Made by a program: the position numbers and the translations under genes. Below, piece by piece: positions 1 through 9,347 of a stretch of DNA of 52,664 nucleotides; the first letter of the stretch is position 1, and each line of letters starts with the position of its first letter. The notes under the pieces are model-generated. The model did not search any database. It saw only the letters and a program-made list of their open reading frames with translations, and was not told where the DNA came from. Source of the stretch: JBATTK01 sp049670505. GTDB taxonomy: Bacteria > Bacteroidota > Bacteroidia > Flavobacteriales > Flavobacteriaceae. The stretch lies in contig JBATTK010000130.1 of NCBI GenBank assembly GCA_049670505.1, forward strand, positions 1 through 52,664, read 5' to 3'.

Positions 1-1193
1 CCCCCTTGCTTGGGTCGCCGTGAATTTTCCGACGAACCGGAAGCTTCGTCATTTTTATCACCGATAAACGGATGCTCGGCTATCACTGGTATTCTTTGGT
101 TGATAAGTTTCTGTATATCATTCAAATAAGGCTTTTCCTCTACATCACAAAAGGATATGGCTATTCCGCTTGCTTTGGCCCTGCCCGTTCGTCCGATACG
201 GTGTACATAGGTTTCGGGAACATTGGGAAGGTCGTAGTTGATGACCAATGAAAGTTCTTCAACATCTATGCCCCGCGCCGCAATATCCGTGGCGACCAAC
301 ACGGTAATGCGGCCATTCTTAAAGCTATCCAATGCCTTTTGTCTTGCCGTTTGGGATTTGTTTCCATGGATAGCCGCGGCTACAACATTGGACCTATCCA
401 ACAATTTAACTATTTTGTTGGCTCCGTGTTTGGTACGTGAAAAGACCAGTACCGAATGTGCTGATTCCTCTTCCAGCAGATGTATCAGTAATTTTATTTT
501 GTTTTTTTTTGGAACAAAATATACCGCCTGCTCCACTTTTTCGGCAGTGGCCTGTTGTGGCTTTACCGTAATCCTTTCATAACTTCCAAGGATTTTTTTG
601 GATAGGTCTATAATTTCTTTGGGCATAGTTGCCGAAAAGAATAGCGATTGCCTTTGCCTGGGTAATTGGGCAATGATTTTTCTAATATCGTGGATAAAAC
701 CCATATCGAGCATATGGTCCGCTTCATCCAACACAAAATAGGCAATGTCCTTTAAGGAAATATAGCCTTGATTCATTAAATCTAGCAATCTCCCCGGAGT
801 GGCCACAAGTACCTCTACTCCTTTTTTAAGGGCCTGGGTCTGTGCGCCCTGCTTTACCCCGCCAAAAATAACGGTACTTTTAATTCCCGTGAATTTACCA
901 TAGGTTTGGATACTTTCCCCGATCTGTATGGCCAATTCCCTAGTGGGAGTTACGATAAGCGCCTTAATTTTTGGATGAAAATTGTTACGTCTTTGATCTA
1001 AATATAGGTGTTGTAGTATAGGGATTGAAAAGGCCGCTGTTTTTCCGGTACCCGTTTGGGCACAACCCAACAAATCCTTTCTGCCGAGCAGAATAGGGAT
1101 AGATTGCTCTTGTATGGGGGTAGGGTGCGTATAGCCCTCGGCTATCAAGGTTTTTAAAATAGGTTCTATAATTCCTAATTCTTTGAAAGTCAT
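1..1193 (-). CDS. rhlE: DEAD-box RNA helicase, RhlE-like (3' end outside window)
   Basis: ATP-dependent RNA helicase of the DEAD-box family, expected to remodel structured RNA or ribosome assembly intermediates in the cytoplasm. The frame begins at the ATG at 1193-1191 and runs off the left edge after about 397 codons. Visible motifs in order: Q motif (PTPIQEQ, about residues 25-31), Walker A AQTGTGKT (45-52), PTRELA (83-88), TPGR (132-135), DEAD (156-159), SAT (187-189) and the C-terminal HRIGRTGR arginine-finger motif (complement of about 180-205). The last visible residues are Ser-, Arg-, Lys- and Gly-rich, like the basic tails of RhlE proteins. The core is complete and only the tail is cut off. 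The subfamily is inferred from size and motif spelling; other Bacteroidota DEAD helicases are possible. Confidence 0.9.
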   Translation of the reverse strand, partial: MTFKELGIIEPILKTLIAEGYTHPTPIQEQSIPILLGRKDLLGCAQTGTGKTAAFSIPILQHLYLDQRRNNFHPKIKALIVTPTRELAIQIGESIQTYGKFTGIKSTVIFGGVKQGAQTQALKKGVEVLVATPGRLLDLMNQGYISLKDIAYFVLDEADHMLDMGFIHDIRKIIAQLPRQRQSLFFSATMPKEIIDLSKKILGSYERITVKPQQATAEKVEQAVYFVPKKNKIKLLIHLLEEESAHSVLVFSRTKHGANKIVKLLDRSNVVAAAIHGNKSQTARQKALDSFKNGRITVLVATDIAARGIDVEELSLVINYDLPNVPETYVHRIGRTGRAKASGIAISFCDVEEKPYLNDIQKLINQRIPVIAEHPFIGDKNDEASGSSENSRRPKQG

Positions 1194-1299
1194 AGTGTTT
1201 TTTGAATAACAGCGGCAAAGGTAACGGAATAGTTTGGATTAGATCGTTTTTGTTTCCAGGCCTTGGAACGACTATGATATAAGGAGTAACTTATCTATT

Positions 1300-2040
1300 T
1301 TATGAGTCCTCATCATATGTTTTGAAGGAAGAGGACACCAATCTGTTTATCTCTTTTAGCTCTTTTTCCGTAATGTATCGCCATTTTCCAACGGGTACGT
1401 CCAGCGGGATGTTCATAATGCGAACACGTTTCAATTTGGTGACCCTATATCCCAAATACTCGCACATTCTTCGAATCTGACGGTTTAGACCTTGGGTCAG
1501 TACAATCTTAAACCGATAATCACCGATCTGTTCAACTTTGCATTTTCGAGTTATAGTATCCAAAATAGGCACGCCATTTGCCATTTTATGGATGAACGTT
1601 TTGGTTATAGGTTTATTTACAGTGACTACATATTCTTTCTCATGATGGTTTCTGGCCCGCAAGATTTTGTTGACGATATCCCCATCATTTGTTAAAAAGA
1701 TGAGACCTTCACTTGGTTTGTCCAATCGGCCAATGGGAAAAATACGTTTGGGATAGTTAATGAAATCTATGATATTGTCCTTTTCTACGCCGGTATCCGT
1801 AGTACATACAATTCCTATAGGTTTATTAAAGGCAATGTAAACCGGTTTTTCTCTGGGCTCGGAAATCAGTTCCCCATCTACACGTACTTCATCACCGGCA
1901 ATAATCTTTGTTCCCATCTCCGGAACTTTGCCATTGACGGTTACCCGCCCTTGATCAATAAGTTTATCCGCGGCCCTACGGGAACAATATCCTACTTCGC
2001 TCAAATATTTGTTGATTCTGGTAGATTCTTGTTCTTTCAT
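1300..2040 (-). CDS. rluF: 23S rRNA pseudouridine synthase RluF
   Basis: Pseudouridine synthase of the RsuA/RluB/E/F group; RluF modifies U2604 (and the neighbouring site) of 23S rRNA. The N-terminal S4 RNA-binding domain covers about residues 7-60. The catalytic domain carries GRLDKPSEGLIFLTNDG, with Asp107 the expected catalytic residue, and the RluF-typical GLNRQIRRMCEYLGY near residue 185. RluF is preferred over RluB or RluE because of the NHHEKEY, GVPILDT and RIMNIPL stretches, which match E. coli RluF closely. At 246 residues it lacks the long basic C-terminal extension of the E. coli enzyme. The start is the first ATG after an in-frame stop. It stands alone, about 100 bp from the helicase on the same strand. 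Confidence 0.9.
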   Translation of the reverse strand: MKEQESTRINKYLSEVGYCSRRAADKLIDQGRVTVNGKVPEMGTKIIAGDEVRVDGELISEPREKPVYIAFNKPIGIVCTTDTGVEKDNIIDFINYPKRIFPIGRLDKPSEGLIFLTNDGDIVNKILRARNHHEKEYVVTVNKPITKTFIHKMANGVPILDTITRKCKVEQIGDYRFKIVLTQGLNRQIRRMCEYLGYRVTKLKRVRIMNIPLDVPVGKWRYITEKELKEINRLVSSSFKTYDEDS

Positions 2041-2118
2041 TAATATTCCCTCTTTTCAAAACTCAAAATTAATAGAATCATTTGACAAAGGATGCTTCAT
2101 TTTCTTGATCATGTTTTA

Positions 2119-2520
2119 TCATTGAACAGCAACCCCTAAAATTAGGCTATATAAAATAAGTAAGGATAATACGAACATGATGAGGCCTGCCCATCGAAAC
2201 TTATGGGCATTTTTTAACGTAACTTTTCCAATACTTGATATGCCCATAGCGGGGATAAGTAAATATAGCAATCCTTTGATAACCAGAACCAAACCATAAA
2301 TCGTTATCAGTATTTTAGGCCAAAACCAGATAAAATGAAAAGAGAGGATTATGGATCCTATACCAAGTGAGATTAACGCATTGATAATATTTCCCGTACT
2401 TCCTTTCTCAGAGAGGAATTCAAAGAATTTCACCCACATTTTAGGTTGTAGGAAATGTGATAGTCCAATAACGAATAAGTTGATGGCTACAAATAATTCT
2501 ACGGCCTGTCCAATGTTCAT
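2119..2520 (-). CDS. small four-helix membrane protein, unknown function
   Basis: Predicted 133-residue inner-membrane protein with four hydrophobic segments, about residues 8-25, 42-62, 65-86 and 106-130, joined by short basic loops. I do not recognise a family; it resembles small DoxX-like or DUF-type membrane proteins only in general layout. A longer frame reaches 2580 but would overlap the M14 peptidase gene. The ATG at 2520-2518, 8 bp after that gene's stop, gives a typical N terminus (MNIGQ) and is preferred. The short spacing suggests co-transcription with the upstream M14 peptidase. Function cannot be assigned. Confidence 0.65.
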   Translation of the reverse strand: MNIGQAVELFVAINLFVIGLSHFLQPKMWVKFFEFLSEKGSTGNIINALISLGIGSIILSFHFIWFWPKILITIYGLVLVIKGLLYLLIPAMGISSIGKVTLKNAHKFRWAGLIMFVLSLLILYSLILGVAVQ

Positions 2521-2528
2521 AAAACCAC

Positions 2529-4979
2529 TTAATCTACCATAAAGAGCGCATTGGCAAAAAAGAGCTTGCCATTTTCCCAAAATCCCCTGAACAAAGGATT
2601 GTCTATCATATATACTACTTCGCCCTCTCCGTGCCGTTCTACCCCAAAAACCATGGTCTTTTTAATATTATGCTGAGCCTCGCTTCCCGCAAAACCGGCT
2701 ATTGGTCTAGTATTATCCCCAATATAGACTACGGTTCCCTTGTCCATATGCGCATAGGTGTCATTACCGAGTTTTAGGGTAAAATAGGTGTCGCCATACC
2801 CATAGGCCAAGGGGTGGGTAATATCTACCTGTGCTTTAAAAATAGCTCCGGTAATAGCACTTTTTATCTGTTCCCGTTGTGCCTCTTCATGAGAATACAT
2901 AGTTGTATTCGCAGAATCTTTGTCAGCTTCCTTTTTAGTAATCCCAAAACCTGTTTCTCCATCGATAGCTTCAATGGCATTTCCCATAGCGATAAGTTTA
3001 CCGCCATTACTTACCCATTCCTTCAATTCTTTTAGCTTGTCTTCATTAAGGAAATTACCGTAACGGCCCCCGGGCAATATGAGCACATCATAGGTGCTGA
3101 GGTCAATGTAATTCATGTAATCGCTACCGATTACGGTTAACGGATAATTCAATTGTTGCTCAAAAAAATGCCAGATTTCACCGAAACGCAGCGTTGAGGT
3201 AGGTTTTCCGGCAAGTACGGCCACTTTCACCTTGGGTACCATTTGTACATATTCCGAACCAAAATCCTTACCTTCCTCTACAAAACCCGTATCAGCGGCA
3301 GCCAATAGGACAGTATGCTTGTTTGCGACCTTGGCCAAGGTTCCCAAAAAGTCCTTATGATTCTTATTATCCCCTTTTGTAATGATCAGGCTTCCCCGCT
3401 TATAATTATTGTCACCCAGAGTAAATGGCTTTTGTGTATAACGTACCCGAATGCCTTCTTGAAGTAATTCTGCCAAGAAGCGGGCATCTTTCATACTGTT
3501 CCAGCGACTTAAAAAAGCATAGGTGTTTTTATCCAAAGCCGTTGGTGTATAGGTTTCCTTTTTATAGGCGTTGCCGGGAACGGTATTTTCCGAGGCCAAG
3601 GCCTCCAGGCCATAGGCATAGGGTAGGGACCAGGCCGTGATATCATAGGTCAGGGAGTCACTTAATTTTGCGTTAGGTTCAAAAAGCACCTTTACCAAAG
3701 TACCTTTGGTCTGGTTGGTAGAGACCACCAAACTTTTATCGTTTGTCCGAAGGCTACCGTTTTTTCCCGTCCTATAGTTAAATCCCTTTGCGGTACCAAC
3801 GTTGGCCGTACCGTATTGTATTTCGTGTTGATCTAATAAGGCCGTTAAAACAGCTATTTTATCCGCTTCTCCATTAAGTACATAGCTTTTATACTTGTAA
3901 TTCTTGTTTTGATAGAATTTTTTGAACTCCTTGTTTAATTTGGTGGCATTTTTAGTCGCTACCTCTATCGTAGACAGCCCTGTGGTATAGTGATGGGCTA
4001 TTCGATCTTTTAAGGTGAGTGTATCGCCTATACGGGTAGTGATTCCAAGTCCGGCCCGTCCACTGCCACCTTGTTCATAGGTCATGCCAATGGCCCCGTT
4101 GTAGGTGGGATAGGTATCCCCGTAACTGGGATAAAACAGATCGTAAACTTCTTTTGTAAAATAGAACCAACCGTTGGCATCAAAATACTTGGCGTGGTTC
4201 TTCCCGACAGTGGCTTGAAAATCGCGTTGAAAATCCGTAACCACCTCGTGGAACGGTTCTGCGGCAGGAGCAAAATAATAGGGGTTGTTCACGCCTTGTT
4301 CATGAAAATCTACATGTACGTGCGGTAACCATTGATTGTATTTCTTTAACCGTTGTTGACTTTCTACCTGTGTTAGCCATGCCCAGTCCCGGTTAAGATC
4401 AAACATATAATGATTAGATCGACCGCTCCACCAACCTTCATGATGCTCCATACTGTTGGGATCTACATTGAAGGGAGTATTTTTATATTGATTGTACCAG
4501 TTTACATAACGATCCCGTCCATCGGGGTTTATACAGGGATCCATGATGACCACGGTATTATCCAAGTAATTGATTCTACTGGTCAATAGCTCATAAATCG
4601 TTTGCATAGAGGCCTCCGTACTTACACTTTCGTTACCATGCACGTTATAGCTCAACCAAACAATGGCCTTTGAGGCACCTCCCTCTCCTTTTGTATTCTT
4701 TAGATGGGCATTCCGTATGCTTTCCAAATTTTGCATGTTGGTGGCCGAAGAGACGTACGCCAGCAGTAAAGGTCGTTGTTCATTGGTTTTGCCATATGTT
4801 ACAAGTTGTACCTTATCTGCAGCAGCTTCCGACAAGTATTCATAATAATCGACCACTTCATGATGACGGGTAAATCTAGTGCCCAGTTCATAGCCTAAAA
4901 ACTCCGATGGGGATTTTAGCTCTTGGGCAAAGAAAAAGTTAGCGGATAAAAGAATAAAAGCGAGTAAAAAATGCTTCAT
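2529..4979 (-). CDS. secreted M14 zinc carboxypeptidase with C-terminal GATase-like domain
   Basis: Exported metallopeptidase of family M14. Residues 1-18 are a signal peptide ending FFFAQ. Zinc ligands are visible as HGNE (His114, Glu117) and His226 in DFHEQG. The M14-typical NPDGRDRY lies at 151-158, and the likely catalytic Glu is in MTYEQGG (about 302). A second, glutamine-amidotransferase-like or ThuA-like fold follows in the C-terminal third (DVLILPGG, then GGKLIAMG), an arrangement common in Bacteroidota M14 proteins of 800 or more residues. The frame extends to 5018, but the ATG at 4979 directly precedes the signal peptide and is the better start, giving 816 residues. It probably trims peptides in the periplasm or outside the cell; the substrate is unknown. 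It is divergent from bshC. Confidence 0.88.
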   Translation of the reverse strand: MKHFLLAFILLSANFFFAQELKSPSEFLGYELGTRFTRHHEVVDYYEYLSEAAADKVQLVTYGKTNEQRPLLLAYVSSATNMQNLESIRNAHLKNTKGEGGASKAIVWLSYNVHGNESVSTEASMQTIYELLTSRINYLDNTVVIMDPCINPDGRDRYVNWYNQYKNTPFNVDPNSMEHHEGWWSGRSNHYMFDLNRDWAWLTQVESQQRLKKYNQWLPHVHVDFHEQGVNNPYYFAPAAEPFHEVVTDFQRDFQATVGKNHAKYFDANGWFYFTKEVYDLFYPSYGDTYPTYNGAIGMTYEQGGSGRAGLGITTRIGDTLTLKDRIAHHYTTGLSTIEVATKNATKLNKEFKKFYQNKNYKYKSYVLNGEADKIAVLTALLDQHEIQYGTANVGTAKGFNYRTGKNGSLRTNDKSLVVSTNQTKGTLVKVLFEPNAKLSDSLTYDITAWSLPYAYGLEALASENTVPGNAYKKETYTPTALDKNTYAFLSRWNSMKDARFLAELLQEGIRVRYTQKPFTLGDNNYKRGSLIITKGDNKNHKDFLGTLAKVANKHTVLLAAADTGFVEEGKDFGSEYVQMVPKVKVAVLAGKPTSTLRFGEIWHFFEQQLNYPLTVIGSDYMNYIDLSTYDVLILPGGRYGNFLNEDKLKELKEWVSNGGKLIAMGNAIEAIDGETGFGITKKEADKDSANTTMYSHEEAQREQIKSAITGAIFKAQVDITHPLAYGYGDTYFTLKLGNDTYAHMDKGTVVYIGDNTRPIAGFAGSEAQHNIKKTMVFGVERHGEGEVVYMIDNPLFRGFWENGKLFFANALFMVD

Positions 4980-5187
4980 ATTTGGTTTGTTTCGTTTGTG
5001 CAGACTCAAATCTAACAATAAATAATGAAATTAATTCTGCCGAACAACAGAATCTCGTTGTACATCAAGGGTGTTGGCCCCGATTCTATTTTTCTTCGAC
5101 GCTGGTGCCACAGGTAAAACTTCTTAACGTATTTTTAGGAACAGAAAGCGGATAGAATTTTATCTTTACCCGTATTTTAACATTTAT

Positions 5188-6792
5188 ATGGATACCGACT
5201 GTATACCCTTTGCTCAAACCGGTTATTTTTCTAAATTGATATGTGATTATCTGGAGGAGAAAACCCACCTAAAACCATTCTACCACAGATTTCCTTTATT
5301 GGAAAACTTTAAAGGACAACTTGAAGAAAAGGAGGCCAATTATCCACAAGCACATAGAGCGGTACTTTCCAAAGTACTGGAAAAGCAATACAGCGGTATC
5401 AAAACATCGGAAAGTACCAGGAATAATATCGCTTTGTTGGGAGATCATAGGACCTTTACCATAGTAACGGGGCACCAACTGAATCTTTTTACCGGACCCC
5501 TATATTTTCTCTATAAGATCATCGCCACCATCAACCTTGCCGGAGAATTGAAAAAGACCTATCCGGACTATAATTTTGTGCCTATATATTGGATGGCTAC
5601 GGAGGACCACGATTTTGAGGAAATCAATTATTTCAATTATGCCGGTAAGAAATTGAAGTGGAACCGAGAAGCTTCCGGGGCGGTAGGGAAATTGGATACT
5701 AAAGGATTAGAAGGTGTATATGAGGCATTTTCCAAGGAACTGGGCACAAGTGCCAATGCCGGTACATTGAAGCGATTATTTTCCGAAGCCTATCTAAAAC
5801 ATGAAAATTTAACGGACGCTACCCGTTATTTGGCCAATGCCCTTTTTAGTGAATATGGCCTGGTCATTCTTGATGGTGATAATTCTGATTTGAAGCGACT
5901 ACTTGTTCCATTTGCCCAAAAGGATATATTCGATACTACTTCTTTTGGGAAGGTCACCGAAACTATTTCCAAATTGCAAGAACTTCCCGAAACCTATGGA
6001 ATACAGGTAAATCCTCGTGAAATCAATTATTTCTATTTAGCGGACGGTATTCGCGAGCGGATAGTGGAAAAAGAGGGGCGGTTTTATATTAACGAAACCA
6101 AAATTGAATTCTCCAAGGAAGAACTTTTGGCCGAACTGGAAACATATCCCGAACGCTTTTCCCCAAATGTGATTACAAGACCCTTATACCAAGAGGTAAT
6201 ATTGCCGAATCTCTGTTATATAGGAGGCGGAGGGGAACTTGCCTATTGGTTGGAGCTAAAAACTTCTTTTGAAAGCTTGGGAGTTGCCTTCCCCATGCTA
6301 TTACTTCGGAATTCGGCTTTGATCATTACCCGAAAGCAATGGGAAAAGTTGAAAAAACTGAATCTGAATGTATCCGATCTATTTTTAAAGCAACATAGCT
6401 TCATCAACAAAAAGATTCGCGAGATTTCCAATATCGATATCGATTTTTCAGATCAAAAACAACATCTGGAAGATCAGTTCCATGCCCTCTACGAGCTAGC
6501 GGAGCAAACCGATAAGTCCTTTTTGGGGGCGGTCAAAGCCCAGGAGGTGAAACAAAAAAAAGGCCTAGATCATTTGGAGAAACGTTTGCTTAAGGCCCAA
6601 AAGCGAAAACTGAAAGATCAGGTTATCCGAATGACGGATATTCAGAATTCACTTTTTCCAAACGGATCATTGCAGGAACGCAATCTTAATTTTTCCGAAC
6701 TCTATTTGGAACATGGGGAGAACTTAATTCCACATTTGATAGCTAGCCTAAAGCCATTGTCGGGCGAATTCAGCATATTGAAAATGAAATAA
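5188..6792 (+). CDS. bshC: bacillithiol biosynthesis cysteine-adding enzyme BshC
   Basis: BshC performs the last step of bacillithiol synthesis, adding cysteine to glucosaminyl-malate. The 534-residue length matches the family. The Rossmann-like core is seen in TGHQLNLFTGPLYFLYK (about residues 93-109), WMATEDHDFEEINYF (about 134-148) and GGGGELAYW (about 346-354). The C-terminal third is Lys-, Gln- and Glu-rich and should form the coiled coil found in the Bacillus enzyme. bshA and bshB are not in this window, so the pathway is dispersed. A TATCTTTA sequence at 5161-5168, 19 bp before the ATG, resembles the Bacteroidota -7 element and would drive bshC and the following membrane glycosyltransferase. 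Confidence 0.95.
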   Translation: MDTDCIPFAQTGYFSKLICDYLEEKTHLKPFYHRFPLLENFKGQLEEKEANYPQAHRAVLSKVLEKQYSGIKTSESTRNNIALLGDHRTFTIVTGHQLNLFTGPLYFLYKIIATINLAGELKKTYPDYNFVPIYWMATEDHDFEEINYFNYAGKKLKWNREASGAVGKLDTKGLEGVYEAFSKELGTSANAGTLKRLFSEAYLKHENLTDATRYLANALFSEYGLVILDGDNSDLKRLLVPFAQKDIFDTTSFGKVTETISKLQELPETYGIQVNPREINYFYLADGIRERIVEKEGRFYINETKIEFSKEELLAELETYPERFSPNVITRPLYQEVILPNLCYIGGGGELAYWLELKTSFESLGVAFPMLLLRNSALIITRKQWEKLKKLNLNVSDLFLKQHSFINKKIREISNIDIDFSDQKQHLEDQFHALYELAEQTDKSFLGAVKAQEVKQKKGLDHLEKRLLKAQKRKLKDQVIRMTDIQNSLFPNGSLQERNLNFSELYLEHGENLIPHLIASLKPLSGEFSILKMK

Positions 6793-6804
6793 TACGTATA
6801 TCCT

Positions 6805-8178
6805 TTGCAAACCAAGGCACCTAAAAAAGTACTTCTTCTGGCACTGGGCAGTGGTATTGCCATTGTGGTCATTGGTTTTATGAAGATAGCACCGGAATTG
6901 GAAGACGCGGAACAAGCATACTATTCGCAATGGTGGCGTTGGGGTTATGACGATCAGCCTCCTTTGTATACATGGCTACAGATGTTGGTCAATAGGGTAT
7001 TTGGAGTGTCCAAATTTTCATTTTCTTTTTTGAGGGCTCTTATTTTTTCTGCAACCTTATGGTCCGTATACATATTTGCATTGGAATTTCTAAAAGATAA
7101 AACCAAAGCTGTTTTGGTGGTTTTGAGTTTACTTTTTATACCGACTTTTATTGATTTTACATTTAGAAGGTTATCGCACACTTCCCTTCTAATTTTAGTG
7201 ATTCTTGCTACCTATCTCCTTATTCATAGGCTCCGCCATCACAAAAACCTACTGAACTATATGCTTTTGGGCATAGTGGTAGGTATGGGTATACTCACCA
7301 AATACAACTATTTCCTGTTATTGGGAAGCTTGTTTTTGTTGCTCTTTTTTGATAGGGAATTTAGGAATATCGTGTGCGACCGGAGAATTTTGTTGAGTTC
7401 GGTTTTGGTGGTATTGATCGTAGCGCCACATTTCCATTGGTTGTTTTACCATCAGGAACATCTGTTGGAGTTGGGCCATAGTATTGATTTAAAAACCGGG
7501 GTGGCTAAGGGAAACGGACTGTTCCTAATTTCTTCCTTGTTCGCATCTATACTTACGCTTGTAAAATTAATAGGGCCGGTATTGATCTTAGTGCTTGCCC
7601 TATTCTTTTTAAAACAACTTCGATTCAGGGCATATCCCAAGGGTAATTGGCTTTACAAACTTTTTATTTTGCAACTACTGGTACTGATTTTGGTATTTGT
7701 AGCCTTAGACGTTCAAAACATAGAGACCCGCTGGTTATTGCCCCTATTCGTTCCTTTTTTAGTGCTGTTGATCCATACTGTTGATTTTACCCGTCCGGAA
7801 AGATGGGTTCGCTATGGTTTTTATATGTTCCTTACCGTTTTGGCCATTCAGACCCTAAGGACACCAACGGAGAAGCTATTGGGTATTTCTTCCTCGGTCC
7901 ATTATGGATTTCATCCGATATCCAATACGTTGAAAAAGGAATATGCTAAGCGGCAATGGGTAATGCCCAATGTTACGTATGGAGGGAATATTAGGCTCCT
8001 CAACCCGGATAGGGAAGTTTTTTCAACCGATGATTTTAGTTTGCCGCAAGAAAAAATAGATTCGTTGAATGCGGTGTTTCTTAGGATAAATGATGGTACA
8101 GTTCCCAATGCTATAGTAACGGACAGTATTTATAATTTTGGAAAAGAAGGTGAAACTCTGTTTTTCGTTCGTTTTTAA
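6805..8178 (+). CDS. GT39/ArnT-type membrane glycosyltransferase
   Basis: Polytopic inner-membrane protein of about ten or more hydrophobic helices, 457 residues. It resembles the GT-C glycosyltransferases (PMT/ArnT families), which move a sugar from a polyprenyl-phosphate donor to a protein or lipid acceptor on the periplasmic face. The first loop carries LEDAEQAYYSQWWRWGYDDQPPL; its acidic DAEQ stretch followed by QPPL matches the D-E...PPL signature of these enzymes. The start is a TTG at 6805, 12 bp after the bshC stop; the next ATG would remove part of the first helix. The tight spacing implies co-transcription with bshC. Donor and acceptor are unknown. Its stop overlaps the convergent gene at 8175 by 4 bp. 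Confidence 0.75.
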   Translation: MQTKAPKKVLLLALGSGIAIVVIGFMKIAPELEDAEQAYYSQWWRWGYDDQPPLYTWLQMLVNRVFGVSKFSFSFLRALIFSATLWSVYIFALEFLKDKTKAVLVVLSLLFIPTFIDFTFRRLSHTSLLILVILATYLLIHRLRHHKNLLNYMLLGIVVGMGILTKYNYFLLLGSLFLLLFFDREFRNIVCDRRILLSSVLVVLIVAPHFHWLFYHQEHLLELGHSIDLKTGVAKGNGLFLISSLFASILTLVKLIGPVLILVLALFFLKQLRFRAYPKGNWLYKLFILQLLVLILVFVALDVQNIETRWLLPLFVPFLVLLIHTVDFTRPERWVRYGFYMFLTVLAIQTLRTPTEKLLGISSSVHYGFHPISNTLKKEYAKRQWVMPNVTYGGNIRLLNPDREVFSTDDFSLPQEKIDSLNAVFLRINDGTVPNAIVTDSIYNFGKEGETLFFVRF

Positions 8179-8720
8179 GGCACTAAAAATTCTCCTATCC
8201 AAAGATTTTCATTTTTTGAGAAGCGTACCCTTAGGTGATTGGGTCGTTTTAATTTTAAATATTCGATCTTAAAAGGTTTTACTTCTACTACGGAAAAATG
8301 GTCCTTGTCTTTTAAGTATTCCACGGCATCGGGATGGTCAATGGGGCTGCCTGGGGCAATGGTCGTAGTATAATCCTTTCTGCTATTAGGATGTATACTG
8401 CTGCGGTATTCCTTCAACCTTGTTTCATCGGCCACTACTTGGGCCAATCCATCTACCTTTAATTGCAGCAATTTCTTGGGGTGATAAAAAAGGAGGCTGA
8501 CTTTGTTATTTTCCATGATATGGATTATTTTTTTAGATCGTTTATCGGTATAAAAGAGTATGGTCCGATCATCGGTGATTTTTCTTAACACTACCGTTCG
8601 CAAACGTGCCGCCCGATCCAAACCCACGGTCCCAAGTGTAAAATAACGAAACGGGTGCGTTTTTTCGGTAGCTCCTTTTCGCAACTCCTTGGTAAGTTCA
8701 TCAAAAAAAGTATCAGTCAT
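8175..8720 (-). CDS. PNPOx-fold flavin-binding oxidoreductase-like protein
   Basis: A 181-residue soluble protein of the pyridoxamine 5'-phosphate oxidase-like split-barrel superfamily, Alr4036 type. Visible hallmarks are the Arg-rich RAARLRTVVLRK strand (about 36-47), FYTDKRSKKI (about 56-65, FMN phosphate-binding region), VSLLFYHPKKLLQLKVDG, and a C-terminal LKLKRPNHLRVRFSK resembling the end of PNPOx. It lacks enough of the PdxH signature to call it a true PdxH. Probable FMN- or F420-like cofactor binding; substrate unknown. It overlaps the convergent glycosyltransferase by 4 bp. Confidence 0.75.
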   Translation of the reverse strand: MTDTFFDELTKELRKGATEKTHPFRYFTLGTVGLDRAARLRTVVLRKITDDRTILFYTDKRSKKIIHIMENNKVSLLFYHPKKLLQLKVDGLAQVVADETRLKEYRSSIHPNSRKDYTTTIAPGSPIDHPDAVEYLKDKDHFSVVEVKPFKIEYLKLKRPNHLRVRFSKNENLWIGEFLVP

Positions 8721-9043
8721 GACATATGGAATATGGACTATTAAAGGTAATTAAAACCAATGATTTAGTGCATATTTAATAATGCTTTTAAGAAGATGGT
8801 ATAGAAAAAAAATCGCTTTGGTCCGGATAATTTCAACTATTTAGTTTAAAAACTTTTGAAATAAAGCTTCATTTAGGTAGGGTATTCTAGGAGTGGATTG
8901 TTATAAGTACAAAGATTGCTGTGAAAAAGATATTCTTTGTTCTTTTTGAGTGCTATCAAAATGAACATTTTCTTTACGGCAATAACTAAGAAAAAGAAAA
9001 TAAGTGTTATAAATCATGTGTTTAGGTTGGTTTTTGATTAAGG

Positions 9044-9078
9044 AAGCCCTGACGTCTTTGTCAGGGCTTTTGTTTTTT
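9044..9078 (+). terminator. Rho-independent terminator without an upstream gene
   Basis: Ten-base-pair stem AAGCCCTGAC (9044-9053) / GTCAGGGCTT (9060-9069) with loop GTCTTT, followed by a T-rich run to 9078 on the plus strand only. The nearest upstream genes are on the minus strand or end at 8178, so this probably ends an unannotated small RNA. Confidence 0.7.
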
Positions 9079-9287
9079 AATGTGTTGAACTTATCTCATC
9101 TTGATTTCTGCAATAATTGCTTAAGCACAGCATCGTTACTACATGCCATAGTTTCGGATCGGGCCGTTCGGTGGAATTCATTTTTGAATACTAAAAAAGT
9201 GTAAGGAAAGGTAACAGGATACGTCTAATACAATGTGGCCATAAAGTAATTGAAAAAGAAAATCATATTAGAGTGAGTTTGGTTTGG

Positions 9288-9305
9288 TCCCGATGTTTAT
9301 CGGGA
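9288..9305. repeat. small inverted repeat TCCCGAT/ATCGGGA
   Basis: Seven-base-pair stem with loop GTTT just before the second terminator-like hairpin. It follows the sequence GAGTTTGGTTTGGT, which recurs after the terminator at 22252. Confidence 0.5.
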
Positions 9306-9312
9306 TAGGTTA

Positions 9313-9340
9313 AAAGCCCTGACAGTATCGTCAGGGCTTT
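9313..9340 (-). terminator. terminator of the GH65 gene, usable in both directions
   Basis: Eleven-base-pair stem AAAGCCCTGAC (9313-9323) / GTCAGGGCTTT (9330-9340) with loop AGTATC, starting 7 bp beyond the stop of the minus-strand GH65 gene. On the plus strand it is followed by CTTCTTTTT, so it could also end a plus-strand transcript. The stem core is identical to that at 9044. Confidence 0.7.
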
Positions 9341-9347
9341 CTTCTTT

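Larger units (their letters stand above)
8721..9347. other. 627-bp intergenic region, possible small RNA locus
   Basis: No convincing protein gene. A 62-codon frame at 9016-9204 runs through a terminator hairpin and is not credible. The region holds two hairpins with the same core (AGCCCTGAC/GTCAGGGCT) at 9044-9069 and 9313-9340, plus a smaller one at 9288-9305. The first points along the plus strand although no plus-strand gene lies upstream, so a short plus-strand transcript ending there is plausible. Confidence 0.4.

Noticed and set aside
985..1218. 77-codon minus-strand frame at the start of the helicase gene
   Set aside because: It is a shifted frame over the real helicase N terminus, whose motifs read cleanly from the ATG at 1193.
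4071..4328. 85-codon plus-strand frame opposite the M14 peptidase
   Set aside because: It lies entirely antisense to the zinc-site region of the peptidase.
9016..9204. 62-codon plus-strand frame
   Set aside because: It runs through a Rho-independent terminator and has no family resemblance.
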